Notes: generated by a model not told the origin, from the letters alone. Positions 8,747 to 17,174 are shown, counted from the stretch's first letter. The stretch is DNA of 64,000 bases from JAJEEA01 sp965243615 (GCA_965243615.1 CBDEVO010000003.1:4836001-4900000); one strand, 5' to 3'. Made by a program: numbers and translations.

Positions 8747-9719
8747 CGCGCTCCTCGGCCCGGTGGCCGGCGAGAATGCCGTCCATCCCGTAGTTGCCCT
8801 CGTGGCACGCGTACTCCCAGACCTGGTCGTCCGAGTAGAGCATCGGTACCTCGACCGTCCACGGCACCGTCCAGGTCGCGGGGTCCTCCACGGTGAACTC
8901 GTAGAGCAGGGTCTCGGCGTCGACCCGCGTGAACCGCTCGACCAGGGTCATCGCCGTCGTCGCCCCGTAACGCTCGGTGAACGAGTTCTTGTTGTAGAAG
9001 TTCGTGGTGTCGACGACGAGGGTGTCGCCTTCCCACCGGCCGCGCGAGTCGCCCATCCACTGGGTCACGCCCTCGTGCAGCGAGCCGCCGTCGAGGGGGA
9101 TGATGCGGGCGTCGTGGACCATCTCGTTCAGGATCACCACGTGGTCGGCGGTCTGGAAGAGCTGCATGTGGTTGTTGTAGGCGCGCGGCTCCATCGGCGG
9201 CCCCGAGTTGAAGCCGAGCACGCAGCGCTCGCCCACGCTGCGGTCCTCCCACGAGTCGGCGGGGTGCGCGGCCCGGTACTCGGCCCGCGCGTCGGCCCGC
9301 GCCTGCCCCTCCGCCGACAGCGGCGGGATGCGCCCGTTCGGCGGGTCGACGATGAGCGACGTCCGCCGGCTGCCGACCGTCCGGGTGCCCCGGTCCATCC
9401 AGAAGTTGTTGTAGGCGCCGACGTTGCCCCCGGCCTCGGTCCGCCGCGCGGCCTGGTTCCAGAGCCGGGCGTTCCGCTCCACGACCTCCTGCTCCTGGTT
9501 GGCCGCTTCCTCCTCGGTCAGGAACGCCTGGTCGCCGAGCTCCTCGGGGCGCTGCAGCGGCGTGATCGTCCGGAAGTCCCAGACCCCCTGCAGGTCGGGG
9601 TCTCCCCAGGAGGTCCGCGGCGCCTCCGACGCCTCGTCCTGAGCCAGCGCCGGAGCCGGAGCCGACAGCACAAGGGCGGCGAGCACCGCCAGCCCCGCGG
9701 CGAGCATTCGATGGTTCAT
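8727..9719 (-). CDS. Secreted protein of the GDSRGRWEG family
   Basis: This 330-residue exported protein is first in its minus-strand run. It has a strong ribosome site (GGAGGAAGTCAG before the ATG) and the signal peptide MNHRMLAAGLAVLAALVLSA. Family landmarks in order are SWGDPDLQGVWDFRTITPLQ, FLTEEEA, GAYNNFWMDRGT, SLIVDPPNGRIPPL, SVGERCVLGFNSGPPM, QLFQTADHVVILNEMVHD, GDSRGRWEGDTLVVDTTNFY and a C-terminal YACHEGNYGM. It is most similar to 18747-19745 and 55242-56249 in this window. It has no recognised catalytic motif, and the function is unknown. Confidence 0.85.
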   Translation of the reverse strand: MNHRMLAAGLAVLAALVLSAPAPALAQDEASEAPRTSWGDPDLQGVWDFRTITPLQRPEELGDQAFLTEEEAANQEQEVVERNARLWNQAARRTEAGGNVGAYNNFWMDRGTRTVGSRRTSLIVDPPNGRIPPLSAEGQARADARAEYRAAHPADSWEDRSVGERCVLGFNSGPPMEPRAYNNHMQLFQTADHVVILNEMVHDARIIPLDGGSLHEGVTQWMGDSRGRWEGDTLVVDTTNFYNKNSFTERYGATTAMTLVERFTRVDAETLLYEFTVEDPATWTVPWTVEVPMLYSDDQVWEYACHEGNYGMDGILAGHRAEERDAAQDQ

Positions 9720-9962
9720 CTGACTTCCTCCAGGCCCGGAGAGCGTCGCCCGCGGCGCCCCTCTCCGCCCAACTCGACCCTCCGGCCGTCCGCGCCGTTC
9801 CCCGGCGCAGACCGCTACGGTGACGCGCCCCCGATTATAGCTGGCCTCCCCGGCATCCGCGCGAGAAGAGAGCGGCCCACCATCCCGACTCGCTCCCCAC
9901 CGATCAGAGACAGGCGGGCGTGGTAAAGTAGCTAGTCAGTAGTCATTTTCGCGAGTCTCATC

Positions 9963-10229
9963 GTGACCACCAGCGTCACCGCCCTCGAGGCCAAGACCCG
10001 CTTCGGCAAACTCCTCGACCGTGTCTCGCGCGGCGAGGAGATCGTCGTGACCCGCCACGACCGTCCCGTCGCTCGCATCATTCCGGCGGGCCGAAGGAGC
10101 TTGCATGACGTGCGCGCGGCGGTGGCCGGCTTACGCGACCTGCGCCGGGAGATTGCCGTGCGGCAAGGGCGCGAGCCGAAGCTCACCGATGCCCAGGTCA
10201 AGTCCCTCATCGAGGCGGGACGCCGGTGA
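9963..10229 (+). CDS. Phd/YefM-type antitoxin
   Basis: This 88-residue protein starts with a GTG. TTSVTALEAKTRFGKLLDRV, EEIVVTRHDRPVARIIP and a charged C-terminal tail are the classic Phd/YefM antitoxin pattern: an N-terminal DNA-binding dimerisation fold plus a flexible toxin-neutralising tail. The stop codon overlaps the GTG of the downstream PIN toxin (GTGA at 10226), as in translationally coupled type II toxin-antitoxin modules. The pair is presumably autoregulated from the 240-base AT-richer region upstream. A single such antitoxin can pair with either RelE or PIN toxins; here the partner is clearly PIN. Confidence 0.9.
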   Translation: MTTSVTALEAKTRFGKLLDRVSRGEEIVVTRHDRPVARIIPAGRRSLHDVRAAVAGLRDLRREIAVRQGREPKLTDAQVKSLIEAGRR

Positions 10230-10678
10230 GCGACGCCTTCGTCGTGGACGCCTCCATGGCGTTCGCGTGGGTCAAACCCAGTCAGGCTTCCGATGAATCG
10301 GACGCCCTGCTCGAACGCATCGAGCAGGGCGCCACGGCCGTCGTGCCGCCCCTCTGGTTCCTGGAGGTCGCTAACGGACTGCTCGTCGCCCAACGACGCA
10401 AGCTGCTCACCGCGATGGAGCGAACCCGGGCACTCGATCGACTGTCCGGGCTGGCGTTGACGGTCGACGATGGCGACGCCCGAATCGCCTTCAGCCGGAC
10501 GTCAGCACTGGCCGAAGAGCACGGATTGTCCCTGTACGACGCCGCATACCTCGAGGTGGCCTTGCGCCGCACGCTGCCCATCGCTTCTCGGGACGAAACG
10601 CTTCTCGCAGCGGCGGCCCGCGCCGGCGCCATCCGGTTGGCGGGGTCCGCGTCCGGGCCACCCTCCGACAGCGCCTGA
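10226..10678 (+). CDS. vapC: VapC-like PIN-domain toxin
   Basis: This 150-residue PIN-domain ribonuclease is the toxin of a type II module. The expected acidic residues are present: Asp in FVVDASMAFAW (start of the fold), Glu in PPLWFLEVANGLL, Asp in SLYDAAYLEVAL, and the late RDETLLAAAARAG segment. The start GTG overlaps the antitoxin stop. Its own stop overlaps the ATG of an ABC transporter gene (TGATG), so toxin expression and the transporter pair may be linked on one transcript. VapC toxins cleave tRNA or rRNA; the specific target cannot be read from the sequence. Confidence 0.88.
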   Translation: MSDAFVVDASMAFAWVKPSQASDESDALLERIEQGATAVVPPLWFLEVANGLLVAQRRKLLTAMERTRALDRLSGLALTVDDGDARIAFSRTSALAEEHGLSLYDAAYLEVALRRTLPIASRDETLLAAAARAGAIRLAGSASGPPSDSA

Positions 10679-12486
10679 TGCTCATGTCGCCGTTCCAACG
10701 CCTCCGCGCCCGGCCGGAATGGAAGTTCCTGGCCATTCTGCCCCGCGCCAACCCGTACCTCGCCGCGGCCTGGTGGACAGCGCTGGTCGTGCGCAGCCTC
10801 CTGCCCGCCCTGCTCGCCGTCGCGATGGGGCTCCTCGTGGGCGCGGTCGAAGCGGGCGGCAGCCTCGCCTGGCCGCTCTCGGGGGTGGGCACGGTGTTCG
10901 TCCTCCTGCAGGTGCTGCCGCCCCTGCACGGCGCCGCCGGCAACAACCTCGGCAGCGCCGCCGCGGCGTGGCTCTACGACGAGCTGACGGTGGCAAGCGT
11001 CGAGCCGCCCGGCATCGGGCACCTGGAGGACGCCGAGCTCGCGAGCGACCTGACGATGGCGCGCGACTTCGACCTCGGCATCAGCGGGCCCCCGCTGAAC
11101 ATCTCGATGGACTTCATCGCGTCGGGCCTCATCGAGCTGCTGGCCGGGCTGACCGCCTGCGCCCTCCTCTTCGCCTACGCGTGGTGGGCGCCGCTCGTGC
11201 TCGGCGGCGCGTGGCTCGCCACCCACTGGCTGCTGCGCGAGAGCGGGGTCTGGAAGGACCGCCGGACCGACGCGGTGCGCGAGGCGCAGCGGCACGCCGA
11301 CTACGCGTACCGGCTCGCCGTCGACGCCCCCGCCGCCAAGGAGCTGCGGCTGTTCGGCCTCGCCGACTGGACCATCGACCGCTTCCGGCGCCACCGGCGG
11401 CGGCTCCACGACCTGCGCTGGGCGGCGACGAAGCTGCGCGAGCGGCCGGTCGCGGCGAGCGTGGCCGTGGTCCTCGTCGCCAACGTCGTGGTGTTCTGGT
11501 CGCTAGCCGCCGACGTCACCGCCGGCGCGCTGACCCTCGACCGCCTCGTGACGTTCGCGAGCGCCGCCGTCGCGGCCAGCATGATCGCCTTCGGCGGCCT
11601 GTCCTGGGCCCTCGACGGCGCGGGCGCGCCCGCCGCAGCGGTGCTGCGGCTGCGCAAGGCGATGGCCGCGCGCGGCGCGTTGACCCTCGGCCCCCGACCG
11701 GCGGCGGACCTGCCCCGACGCGAGATCCGCTTCTCGGGCGTGCGCTTCGCCTATCCGGCCCGGCCTGACGAGCCCGTGCTCGACGGGTTCGACCTGACCG
11801 TGCCCGCCGGCTCGTCGCTCGCCATCGTCGGCCGGAACGGCGCCGGCAAGACGACCCTCGCCAAGCTGCTGTGCCGGCTCTACGAGCCGCAGGAAGGTGC
11901 CGTCGAGGTGGACGGCGTTGACCTGCGCGAGCTCGACCTCGAGTCGTGGCGCGCGCGCATCACCGCGGTGTTCCAGGACTTCGCGCGCTTCGAGCTGCCC
12001 CTGGCCGACAACGTGGCGCCGGCGGGCGCGCCCGAGGCGGTCGTGCGCGGTGCGCTCGCGGAGGCGGGGGCGGCGGACCTCGCCGGCCTCGACACCGTCC
12101 TCGCCCGCGGCTACGACGGCGGCACCGAGCTGTCCGGCGGCCAGTGGCAGCGCGTGGCCCTCGCCCGGGCCCTCGCCGCGGTGCGGCAGGGGGCGGGCAT
12201 CGTGCTGCTCGACGAGCCCACCGCCCAGCTCGACGTCCGGGGCGAGGCGGAGATCTTCGAGCGCATCCTGAAGGCGACGCGCGAGGCGACGACCATCCTC
12301 ATCTCGCACCGCTTCTCGACCGTCCGCCACGCCGACCGCATCTGCGTCCTCGAGCACGGGCGCGTCGTCGAGCTCGGCACCCACGACGAGCTGATGGCGC
12401 GGGGCGGGCGCTACCGGACCATGTTCGACCTGCAGGCGCAGCGCTTCGCGGAAGAGGAAGAGGCGGGCCTCGATGTCCTCGAATGA
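10678..12486 (+). CDS. ABC exporter half-transporter (permease-ATPase), first of a pair
   Basis: This 602-residue protein has an N-terminal membrane domain (~residues 20-310, several hydrophobic helices) and a C-terminal ATPase. Walker A is GRNGAGKTTLAK (about residue 385), the signature is LSGGQWQR (about 484), Walker B is VLLDEPTAQLD (about 507) and the H-loop is ISHRFS (about 541). All catalytic elements look intact. The next gene overlaps it by 14 bases and is another half-transporter, so a heterodimeric exporter is likely. The substrate is unknown; lipids, peptides or drugs are all exported by this class. The start ATG overlaps the vapC stop. Confidence 0.9.
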   Translation: MLMSPFQRLRARPEWKFLAILPRANPYLAAAWWTALVVRSLLPALLAVAMGLLVGAVEAGGSLAWPLSGVGTVFVLLQVLPPLHGAAGNNLGSAAAAWLYDELTVASVEPPGIGHLEDAELASDLTMARDFDLGISGPPLNISMDFIASGLIELLAGLTACALLFAYAWWAPLVLGGAWLATHWLLRESGVWKDRRTDAVREAQRHADYAYRLAVDAPAAKELRLFGLADWTIDRFRRHRRRLHDLRWAATKLRERPVAASVAVVLVANVVVFWSLAADVTAGALTLDRLVTFASAAVAASMIAFGGLSWALDGAGAPAAAVLRLRKAMAARGALTLGPRPAADLPRREIRFSGVRFAYPARPDEPVLDGFDLTVPAGSSLAIVGRNGAGKTTLAKLLCRLYEPQEGAVEVDGVDLRELDLESWRARITAVFQDFARFELPLADNVAPAGAPEAVVRGALAEAGAADLAGLDTVLARGYDGGTELSGGQWQRVALARALAAVRQGAGIVLLDEPTAQLDVRGEAEIFERILKATREATTILISHRFSTVRHADRICVLEHGRVVELGTHDELMARGGRYRTMFDLQAQRFAEEEEAGLDVLE

Positions 12487-14296
12487 GCCGGCGCGCCCCG
12501 CCGACGACATGCCGGCGGCGCTGCCGTCGATGTGGCGCGCGCTCCGGCGCGGCTTCGACGCCGAGCCGGCGCTGCTCACCGTCGCGTTCACCCTCGCGCT
12601 CCTGGCCGCCCTGCCCGACGCGCTCATGGCGGTCTGGCTGAAGCTCCTCGCCGACGGGCTGCTCGGCGACGACTCCCCCCTGGTCGCCGTCGCCGCCGGC
12701 GGCCTCGCCGCCTCGGCCACCCTCACCTGGGTGCTGCGCGTCGTCAGCGACCGCACCCAGCGCCGCTTCCGCGACCGCGTCACCATCGCCCTGGAGTCGC
12801 ACGTCGCGGGGCTGCAGGCGAGCGTCGCCACCGTCGAGCACCACGAGCGTCCCGACTACCTCGACCGGTTGGCGATGCTGCGCGACCAGGTGTTCGTGCT
12901 CGACCACATGTACATGTCGCTGTTCACCACCGCCGGCTGGATCCTGCGCCTCGCGGTGACGCTCGGCCTGCTCGTGTCCATCCACCCCGCGCTGGCCCTG
13001 CTCGCCCTGTGCGCGCTTCCGACGGTGGCGACCGCCGCGTGGCGCCCCGCCGTCGAGCGCGCCGTCGATCAGCAGGGCGCGCAGGCGCAGCGCCTCGCGC
13101 GGCACCTGTTCGACGCCGCCACCACCGCCGCCCCCGGCAAGGACGTCCGCGTCATCGGCATCGGCCGCCGCCTCGTGCGCGACCGCCGCGCCGCCTGGGA
13201 GCGCTGGTACCGCCCCGTCGCCGCCGCGCGCTGGGCCAGCGCGGGCTGGCACACCCTCGGCTGGAGCGTGTTCGGGGCCGGCTACGTCGGCGCCACCGTC
13301 TTCGTCGCGGCCGGGCTGCGGGCCTCGCCCGGCGACGTGCTGCTGCTGCTCGCCGCCGGCTCGCGGCTGGCCGGCTACGTCAGCGCCACCGTCGGCGAGA
13401 TCGGCTTCCTGCGCGGCATCTGGCTCGACGGCTCGCGGCGCCTGGCGTGGCTCGAGGACTACGCCGCCGCCCAGGCCGAGCGCGCCGACCGGCCGCCGCC
13501 GGCGTCCATCGAGGGCGGCATCGCCCTCGAGAACGTGTCGTTCGCCTATCCGGGCACCGACCGCCTGGTGCTCGAGGACGTCGACCTCGAGCTGCCGGCC
13601 GGGGCCGTCGTGGCCCTCGTCGGCGAGAACGGGGCCGGCAAGACCACCCTCGTCAAGCTGCTGGGCAAGATGTACGAGCCGAGCGCCGGCCGCATCCTCG
13701 TCGACGGCGAGGACCTCGCGCGGATGCCGGCGGCCGAGTGGCGGTCGCGCCTCGCCGGCGCGTTCCAGGACTTCTTCCGCTTCGAGCTGCACGCGCAACG
13801 GACCGTCGGCGTCGGCGACGTCCCGCGCCTCGACGAGCGTCCCGCGGCCGAGACCGCCATCGGCCGGGCAGGCGCCGAGGACGTCGTCGGAACTCTGGCC
13901 GAGGGCCTCGACACGCAGCTCGGACCCACCTGGCCGAACGGCGTGGAGGTGAGCGTCGGGCAGTGGCAGAAGCTGGCCCTGGCCCGCGGCTTCATGCGCG
14001 ACGGTCCGCTGCTCCTCGTGCTCGACGAGCCGACCGCGTCGCTCGACGCGGAGACCGAGCACGCGCTCTTCGAGCGTTACGCGAGCGCCTCGCGCGACGG
14101 CGGGAACGGGAACCGCGCCGCCGGCGGCCGCATCACCCTCCTCGTCTCTCACCGCTTCAGCACGGTGCGCATGGCCGATCTCATCGTGGTCCTCGACGGC
14201 GCGCGCGTGGTCGAGGTCGGCAGCCACGAGGAGCTGATGGCGAAGGCCGGACACTATGCCGAGCTGTACGGCATTCAGGCCGCGGCGTACCGGTAG
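12473..14296 (+). CDS. ABC exporter half-transporter, second of a pair
   Basis: This 607-residue protein has a permease domain (~30-330) fused to an ATPase: Walker A GENGAGKTTLVK (about residue 381), Walker B LVLDEPTASLD (about 512) and H-loop SHRFST (about 557). The signature helix reads VSVGQWQK instead of the canonical LSGGQ, so this half may be the weaker site in an asymmetric heterodimer. It overlaps the upstream half-transporter gene by 14 bases. An insert rich in Gly and Asn (GGNGNRAAGG) precedes the H-loop. The downstream aminotransferase gene starts 28 bases later and may or may not share the transcript. Confidence 0.9.
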   Translation: MSSNEPARPADDMPAALPSMWRALRRGFDAEPALLTVAFTLALLAALPDALMAVWLKLLADGLLGDDSPLVAVAAGGLAASATLTWVLRVVSDRTQRRFRDRVTIALESHVAGLQASVATVEHHERPDYLDRLAMLRDQVFVLDHMYMSLFTTAGWILRLAVTLGLLVSIHPALALLALCALPTVATAAWRPAVERAVDQQGAQAQRLARHLFDAATTAAPGKDVRVIGIGRRLVRDRRAAWERWYRPVAAARWASAGWHTLGWSVFGAGYVGATVFVAAGLRASPGDVLLLLAAGSRLAGYVSATVGEIGFLRGIWLDGSRRLAWLEDYAAAQAERADRPPPASIEGGIALENVSFAYPGTDRLVLEDVDLELPAGAVVALVGENGAGKTTLVKLLGKMYEPSAGRILVDGEDLARMPAAEWRSRLAGAFQDFFRFELHAQRTVGVGDVPRLDERPAAETAIGRAGAEDVVGTLAEGLDTQLGPTWPNGVEVSVGQWQKLALARGFMRDGPLLLVLDEPTASLDAETEHALFERYASASRDGGNGNRAAGGRITLLVSHRFSTVRMADLIVVLDGARVVEVGSHEELMAKAGHYAELYGIQAAAYR

Positions 14297-14324
14297 AGGC
14301 ACGGACCCACGCGGAGCCACAGAG

Positions 14325-15620
14325 GTGGACGTCAACGAGACCCTCATCCGGCGCATGACGCGGCTCGCCGTCGAGCACGGCGCCGTGAACCTCTCGCAGG
14401 GGTTCACCGACGAGGCGCCGGTCTACGACATGGTCTGGGCCGGCATCGCGGCGATGCTCGGCGGCACCGAGGCGCGCCGCCGGGAGGTCGAGTCGATGAC
14501 CGTGCGCGACCTGCTGGCCGCGCGCGGCGCGACGGGAGGCAAGGCGCTCGACCTGACCGTGAAGGAGCTGCTGGCCGACGCGCGGAACCCGCGCGACCAG
14601 TTCAACCAGTACTCGTTCCCGTTCGGACTGCCCGAGCTTCGGCGCGCCATCGCCGACTACACCGCGCGGCTCTACGGGCGCCGGCCGGACCCGGAGGACG
14701 AGATCACGGTCGTGCTGGGAGCGAGCGAGGGCATGGCGGCGGCCTTCTGCGCCCTCTTCGAGCCGGGCGACGGCGTCGTGGTGATGCAGCCCTGTCACGA
14801 GCTCTATCCGTCGCAGGCGGCGATCTTCGGGCTCGTGCCGCGGTTCGTGACCCTGCGCGAGGACCGCGGCGCCGGCACGTGGCGGCTCGATCGCGACGAA
14901 GTGCGCGGCGCCGCCGCCGACCCGTCGGTGAGGGCGTTCGTCGTGAACACGCCGCAAAACCCCACCGGCAAGGTGCTCGACCGCGACGAGCTGTCGTTCA
15001 TCGCGGAGCTGTGCCGGACGCACGATCTGCTCGCGATCACGGACGAGATCTACGAGCACATCGTCTTCGACGGCCACCGGCATCTCTTCCTGCCGGGCTT
15101 CGAGGACATGGCCGAGCGCACCGTCGTGGTGAACTCGATCTCGAAGACCGGGCGCGCGACGGGCTGGCGCATCGGCTGGGTGCTGACGCCGCCGCGCTAC
15201 ACCGCCCGCCTTCGCGCGGTGCACGACAACCTCGTGGTGCAGGCGCCGACGCCGCTGCAGAAGGGTGCGGTGGCGCTGCTCGACCTGGACCGGACGTTCT
15301 TCGACGGCATCGCCGACGGCTATCGGCGCAAGCGGGACCTGCTCGTCGGCGGGCTGCGCGAGGTCGGCTTCGCCGTGACCCCGCCCGAGGGCGCCTACTA
15401 CCTGTTCGCGGACTACCGGACGGTGCCTTCGCTCGCGGAGATGTCCCCGACCGAAGCTGCAATGCAGCTGGTGGAGAGGGTCGGCGTGGCGACGGTGCCG
15501 GGCGACAACTTCTACGCCACCGGCGACGACGGCAGCCGCTATCTCCGCTTCGCGTTCTGCCGATCGACGGAAACCCTCGAGGCCGCCGTCGAGCGCCTGC
15601 GCGCCAAGCTGCCTGCATAG
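14325..15620 (+). CDS. Class I/II PLP-dependent aminotransferase
   Basis: The protein is ~431 residues from a GTG at 14325 with GGAG eight bases upstream; the longer frame from 14256 overlaps the ABC gene. The fold-type I aminotransferase signature is complete: NLSQGFTDEAP near the N-terminus, NQYSFPFGLPELRRAIADY, VVNTPQNPTGKV, AITDEIYEHIVF, and the PLP-binding lysine in NSISKTGRATGWRIGW (about residue 273). The opening resembles methionine/kynurenine aminotransferases (YbdL/KAT-like), which suggests an aromatic or sulfur amino acid substrate. A remnant of a cyclase-family hydrolase follows, and some of those hydrolases are kynurenine formamidases. Tryptophan breakdown is therefore an inference worth noting but unproven. 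Confidence 0.88.
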   Translation: MDVNETLIRRMTRLAVEHGAVNLSQGFTDEAPVYDMVWAGIAAMLGGTEARRREVESMTVRDLLAARGATGGKALDLTVKELLADARNPRDQFNQYSFPFGLPELRRAIADYTARLYGRRPDPEDEITVVLGASEGMAAAFCALFEPGDGVVVMQPCHELYPSQAAIFGLVPRFVTLREDRGAGTWRLDRDEVRGAAADPSVRAFVVNTPQNPTGKVLDRDELSFIAELCRTHDLLAITDEIYEHIVFDGHRHLFLPGFEDMAERTVVVNSISKTGRATGWRIGWVLTPPRYTARLRAVHDNLVVQAPTPLQKGAVALLDLDRTFFDGIADGYRRKRDLLVGGLREVGFAVTPPEGAYYLFADYRTVPSLAEMSPTEAAMQLVERVGVATVPGDNFYATGDDGSRYLRFAFCRSTETLEAAVERLRAKLPA

Positions 15621-15641
15621 TGCCGGCGCCGCCACGACGTC

Positions 15642-15875
15642 ATGCCCTCGATGGTCGAGGGCGTCACCCAGTCCGTCCACACAATGCTTGTCGCCGGCTT
15701 CGGCACCGACATCTTCGACAACCTGGACCGCGAGGCCCTCGCCCGGACCGCAGCGCGCGAGAACCGCCGGGAGTTCATGTTGACGGTGGGGCCCATTCCC
15801 GTCGAGGGGGGGACGGGGTCGCCGCTCGATCCGATCGCGGTGCTCCGAGCATCCGGGGAAGCTCGACGAAGATAG
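15642..15875 (+). pseudogene. C-terminal remnant of a cyclase-family hydrolase
   Basis: The 77-residue frame contains FGTDIFDNLDREAL, REFMLTVGPIPVEGG and TGSPLDPIAVL. This is how members of the cyclase family (PF04199: kynurenine formamidase-like metal hydrolases) end, with a small-hydrophobic strand followed by GGTGSPxxPxAVL. The rest of the enzyme, including its HxGTHxDxPxH metal site, is absent upstream, where the aminotransferase ends 21 bases earlier. It is therefore most likely a truncated remnant left by deletion. A functional short protein cannot be excluded but is unlikely. Confidence 0.5.
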
Positions 15876-15910
15876 CCGCGTGAGGCGAGAGCCTGGCGGC
15901 GGGGTTACGC

Positions 15911-16165
15911 TCAGCGCAAGGCGGGTATGGCTTGGCGGGCACAGTCTTCGTCGATCCCGAGATGGCGAATCAGGTGACGAACGTGCCCGATCTCGATCTC
16001 GGGATTCTCTCGTCTACCGTGACGGCCGAGAGGAAGCCCGGGGTACGTCTTCCCGCGGTAGCGGACCCACTGGTGGTGCTTCTTCCTCTCAATGCGAGCC
16101 CCGGGAGCGCACTGGTCAAGCATCCGACGAATGGACTTGAACCGAACGGTACTGAACAACGACAC
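15911..16165 (-). CDS. HicA-like mRNA interferase toxin (putative)
   Basis: This 84-residue basic protein starts from a GTG two bases after the stop of the gene at 16168. The layout fits the double-stranded-RNA-binding-like fold of HicA: FKSIRRMLDQC, then KKHHQWVRYRG with a conserved-type His, LPLGRHG, and IEIGHVRHLIRHLGI. That His is catalytic in HicA toxins. The adjacent, co-directional 166-residue gene looks like a HicB-type partner. The order here is antitoxin first, then toxin, the reverse of many hicAB loci. Assignment is by pattern only. Confidence 0.55.
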   Translation of the reverse strand: MSLFSTVRFKSIRRMLDQCAPGARIERKKHHQWVRYRGKTYPGLPLGRHGRRENPEIEIGHVRHLIRHLGIDEDCARQAIPALR

Positions 16166-16167
16166 GA

Positions 16168-16668
16168 CTATGCCGCGAGGGCGGGCTCCTGATCGAGCTC
16201 GTTGAAGGCCTTCGTGAAGTCAGCCTGTTCCATCAAGGTGATGTTGATGGAGATGGGCGTCTCGGCAGGCAGTTCGTCCAAGTCGCTGGCGGCGGTACCC
16301 AAGACGAACCGATTGGCACGGTGGGCCTCAACGGCCTCCCGCCACGCGGCTTCCACGGATCCATTGGCCTGGTTGACAAACTGCCTCGTCTGGGCGTCGA
16401 AATCACCGAAGCTCGACGCATCCTCGGCGATATCGAACAGGACAGCCGTGAACGACCGCCGGAAAGCGGCGTGGGCCTCCGGTATGGTCGCGCCGGAGGC
16501 GGCGAGACCGCCGGGGTTGACCCCGTACATCCAGGCGCCATCCTCCTCCTTTACAGCGAGCACGCGCCCGCGGACCCGCACTTCGGCCAGGATCCCGGTC
16601 CCGTAGACGAAATCGCGATACGTGAAGATGAGCGGCAGTTCGACTTGAGACCCGTTCTGCAGGGGCAT
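16168..16668 (-). CDS. HicB-like antitoxin / partner of HicA-like protein (putative)
   Basis: The 166-residue protein starts at the ATG at 16668, with GAGGG upstream. It contains VNPGGLAASGATIPEAHAAF followed by a helical segment, reminiscent of the HicB substrate-like domain (G-x-x-x-G-x-T-x-x-E-A). The C-terminal half (FVNQANGSVEAAWREAVEAH, ETPISINITLMEQADF) is unfamiliar and longer than typical HicB, and lacks an obvious ribbon-helix-helix or helix-turn-helix. It ends two bases before the HicA-like gene. A promoter with three exact 10-base-spaced repeats lies directly upstream, consistent with autoregulation by a module of this kind. Confidence 0.5.
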   Translation of the reverse strand: MPLQNGSQVELPLIFTYRDFVYGTGILAEVRVRGRVLAVKEEDGAWMYGVNPGGLAASGATIPEAHAAFRRSFTAVLFDIAEDASSFGDFDAQTRQFVNQANGSVEAAWREAVEAHRANRFVLGTAASDLDELPAETPISINITLMEQADFTKAFNELDQEPALAA

Positions 16669-16702
16669 GTTCCCTCACCGCATCCGAATGTCGGCGTCAG
16701 CG

Positions 16703-16750
16703 AGTATTGTAGCCCACCCTCCCCGGTCAAGCACGGTCAAGCGTGGTCAA
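16703..16750 (-). promoter_or_regulatory. Promoter with three 10-bp-spaced TTGACC repeats
   Basis: On the minus strand TTGACC occurs three times at exactly 10-base spacing (complement GGTCAA at 16725, 16735 and 16745). The copy nearest the gene is followed after 16 bases by AATACT, a plausible -10 box, 35 bases before the ATG at 16668. The other two copies lie one and two helical turns upstream, so they could be operator iterons for the HicB-like protein or alternative -35 boxes. Confidence 0.5.
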
Positions 16751-16766
16751 GTGCGGAACGACGAGC

Positions 16767-17174
16767 TCATCCCGCACTCAGGCGCGCCGCGGCGCCGGCG
16801 CCGAGCAGGGCGCAGGGCACGTAGGTCACGGTCGACAGGACGCCGAACCAGAGCGGATGCGGGATGGCCGCGAGGTTGGCGAAGCCGGCGAGGGTGAGCA
16901 GGCCGCCGACGACCGCGGCGAGGACGGCGGCCCGGTCGGCGCTCACCCGGCGCACGACGGCGCCGCCGGCGAAGCTGCCCGCCGCGTAGGACAACTCGAC
17001 CATCAGCAGCGCTCCCACCGGCATCTGCGCCATCAGGGCCGCGAGCGCGTCGGGGTCGCTGAAGTCGGTGCCGAGCGGCGGGGGATAGAGCCAGCCGTTC
17101 ACCGCCTGCACCGCCATGATCACGATCACACTGCCGAACAACCCCGCCACCACCGCGCCGACTCGACGTCCCAT
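16767..17174 (-). CDS. Small integral membrane protein, unknown
   Basis: This ~135-residue protein starts at MGRRVGAVV (17174), with GAGAGG upstream; the longer frame to 17318 begins with low-complexity sequence and is rejected. Four hydrophobic segments are visible: VGAVVAGLFGSVIVIMAVQ, a segment around GALLMVELSYAAGSFAGG, AAVLAAVVGGLLTLAGF, and LWFGVLSTVTYVPCALLGAG. It resembles small inner-membrane proteins of unknown function common in soil and marine bacteria. No enzyme motif is seen. Its minus-strand neighbour upstream is the VOC protein, 46 bases away, so the two may be co-transcribed. Confidence 0.7.
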   Translation of the reverse strand: MGRRVGAVVAGLFGSVIVIMAVQAVNGWLYPPPLGTDFSDPDALAALMAQMPVGALLMVELSYAAGSFAGGAVVRRVSADRAAVLAAVVGGLLTLAGFANLAAIPHPLWFGVLSTVTYVPCALLGAGAAARLSAG

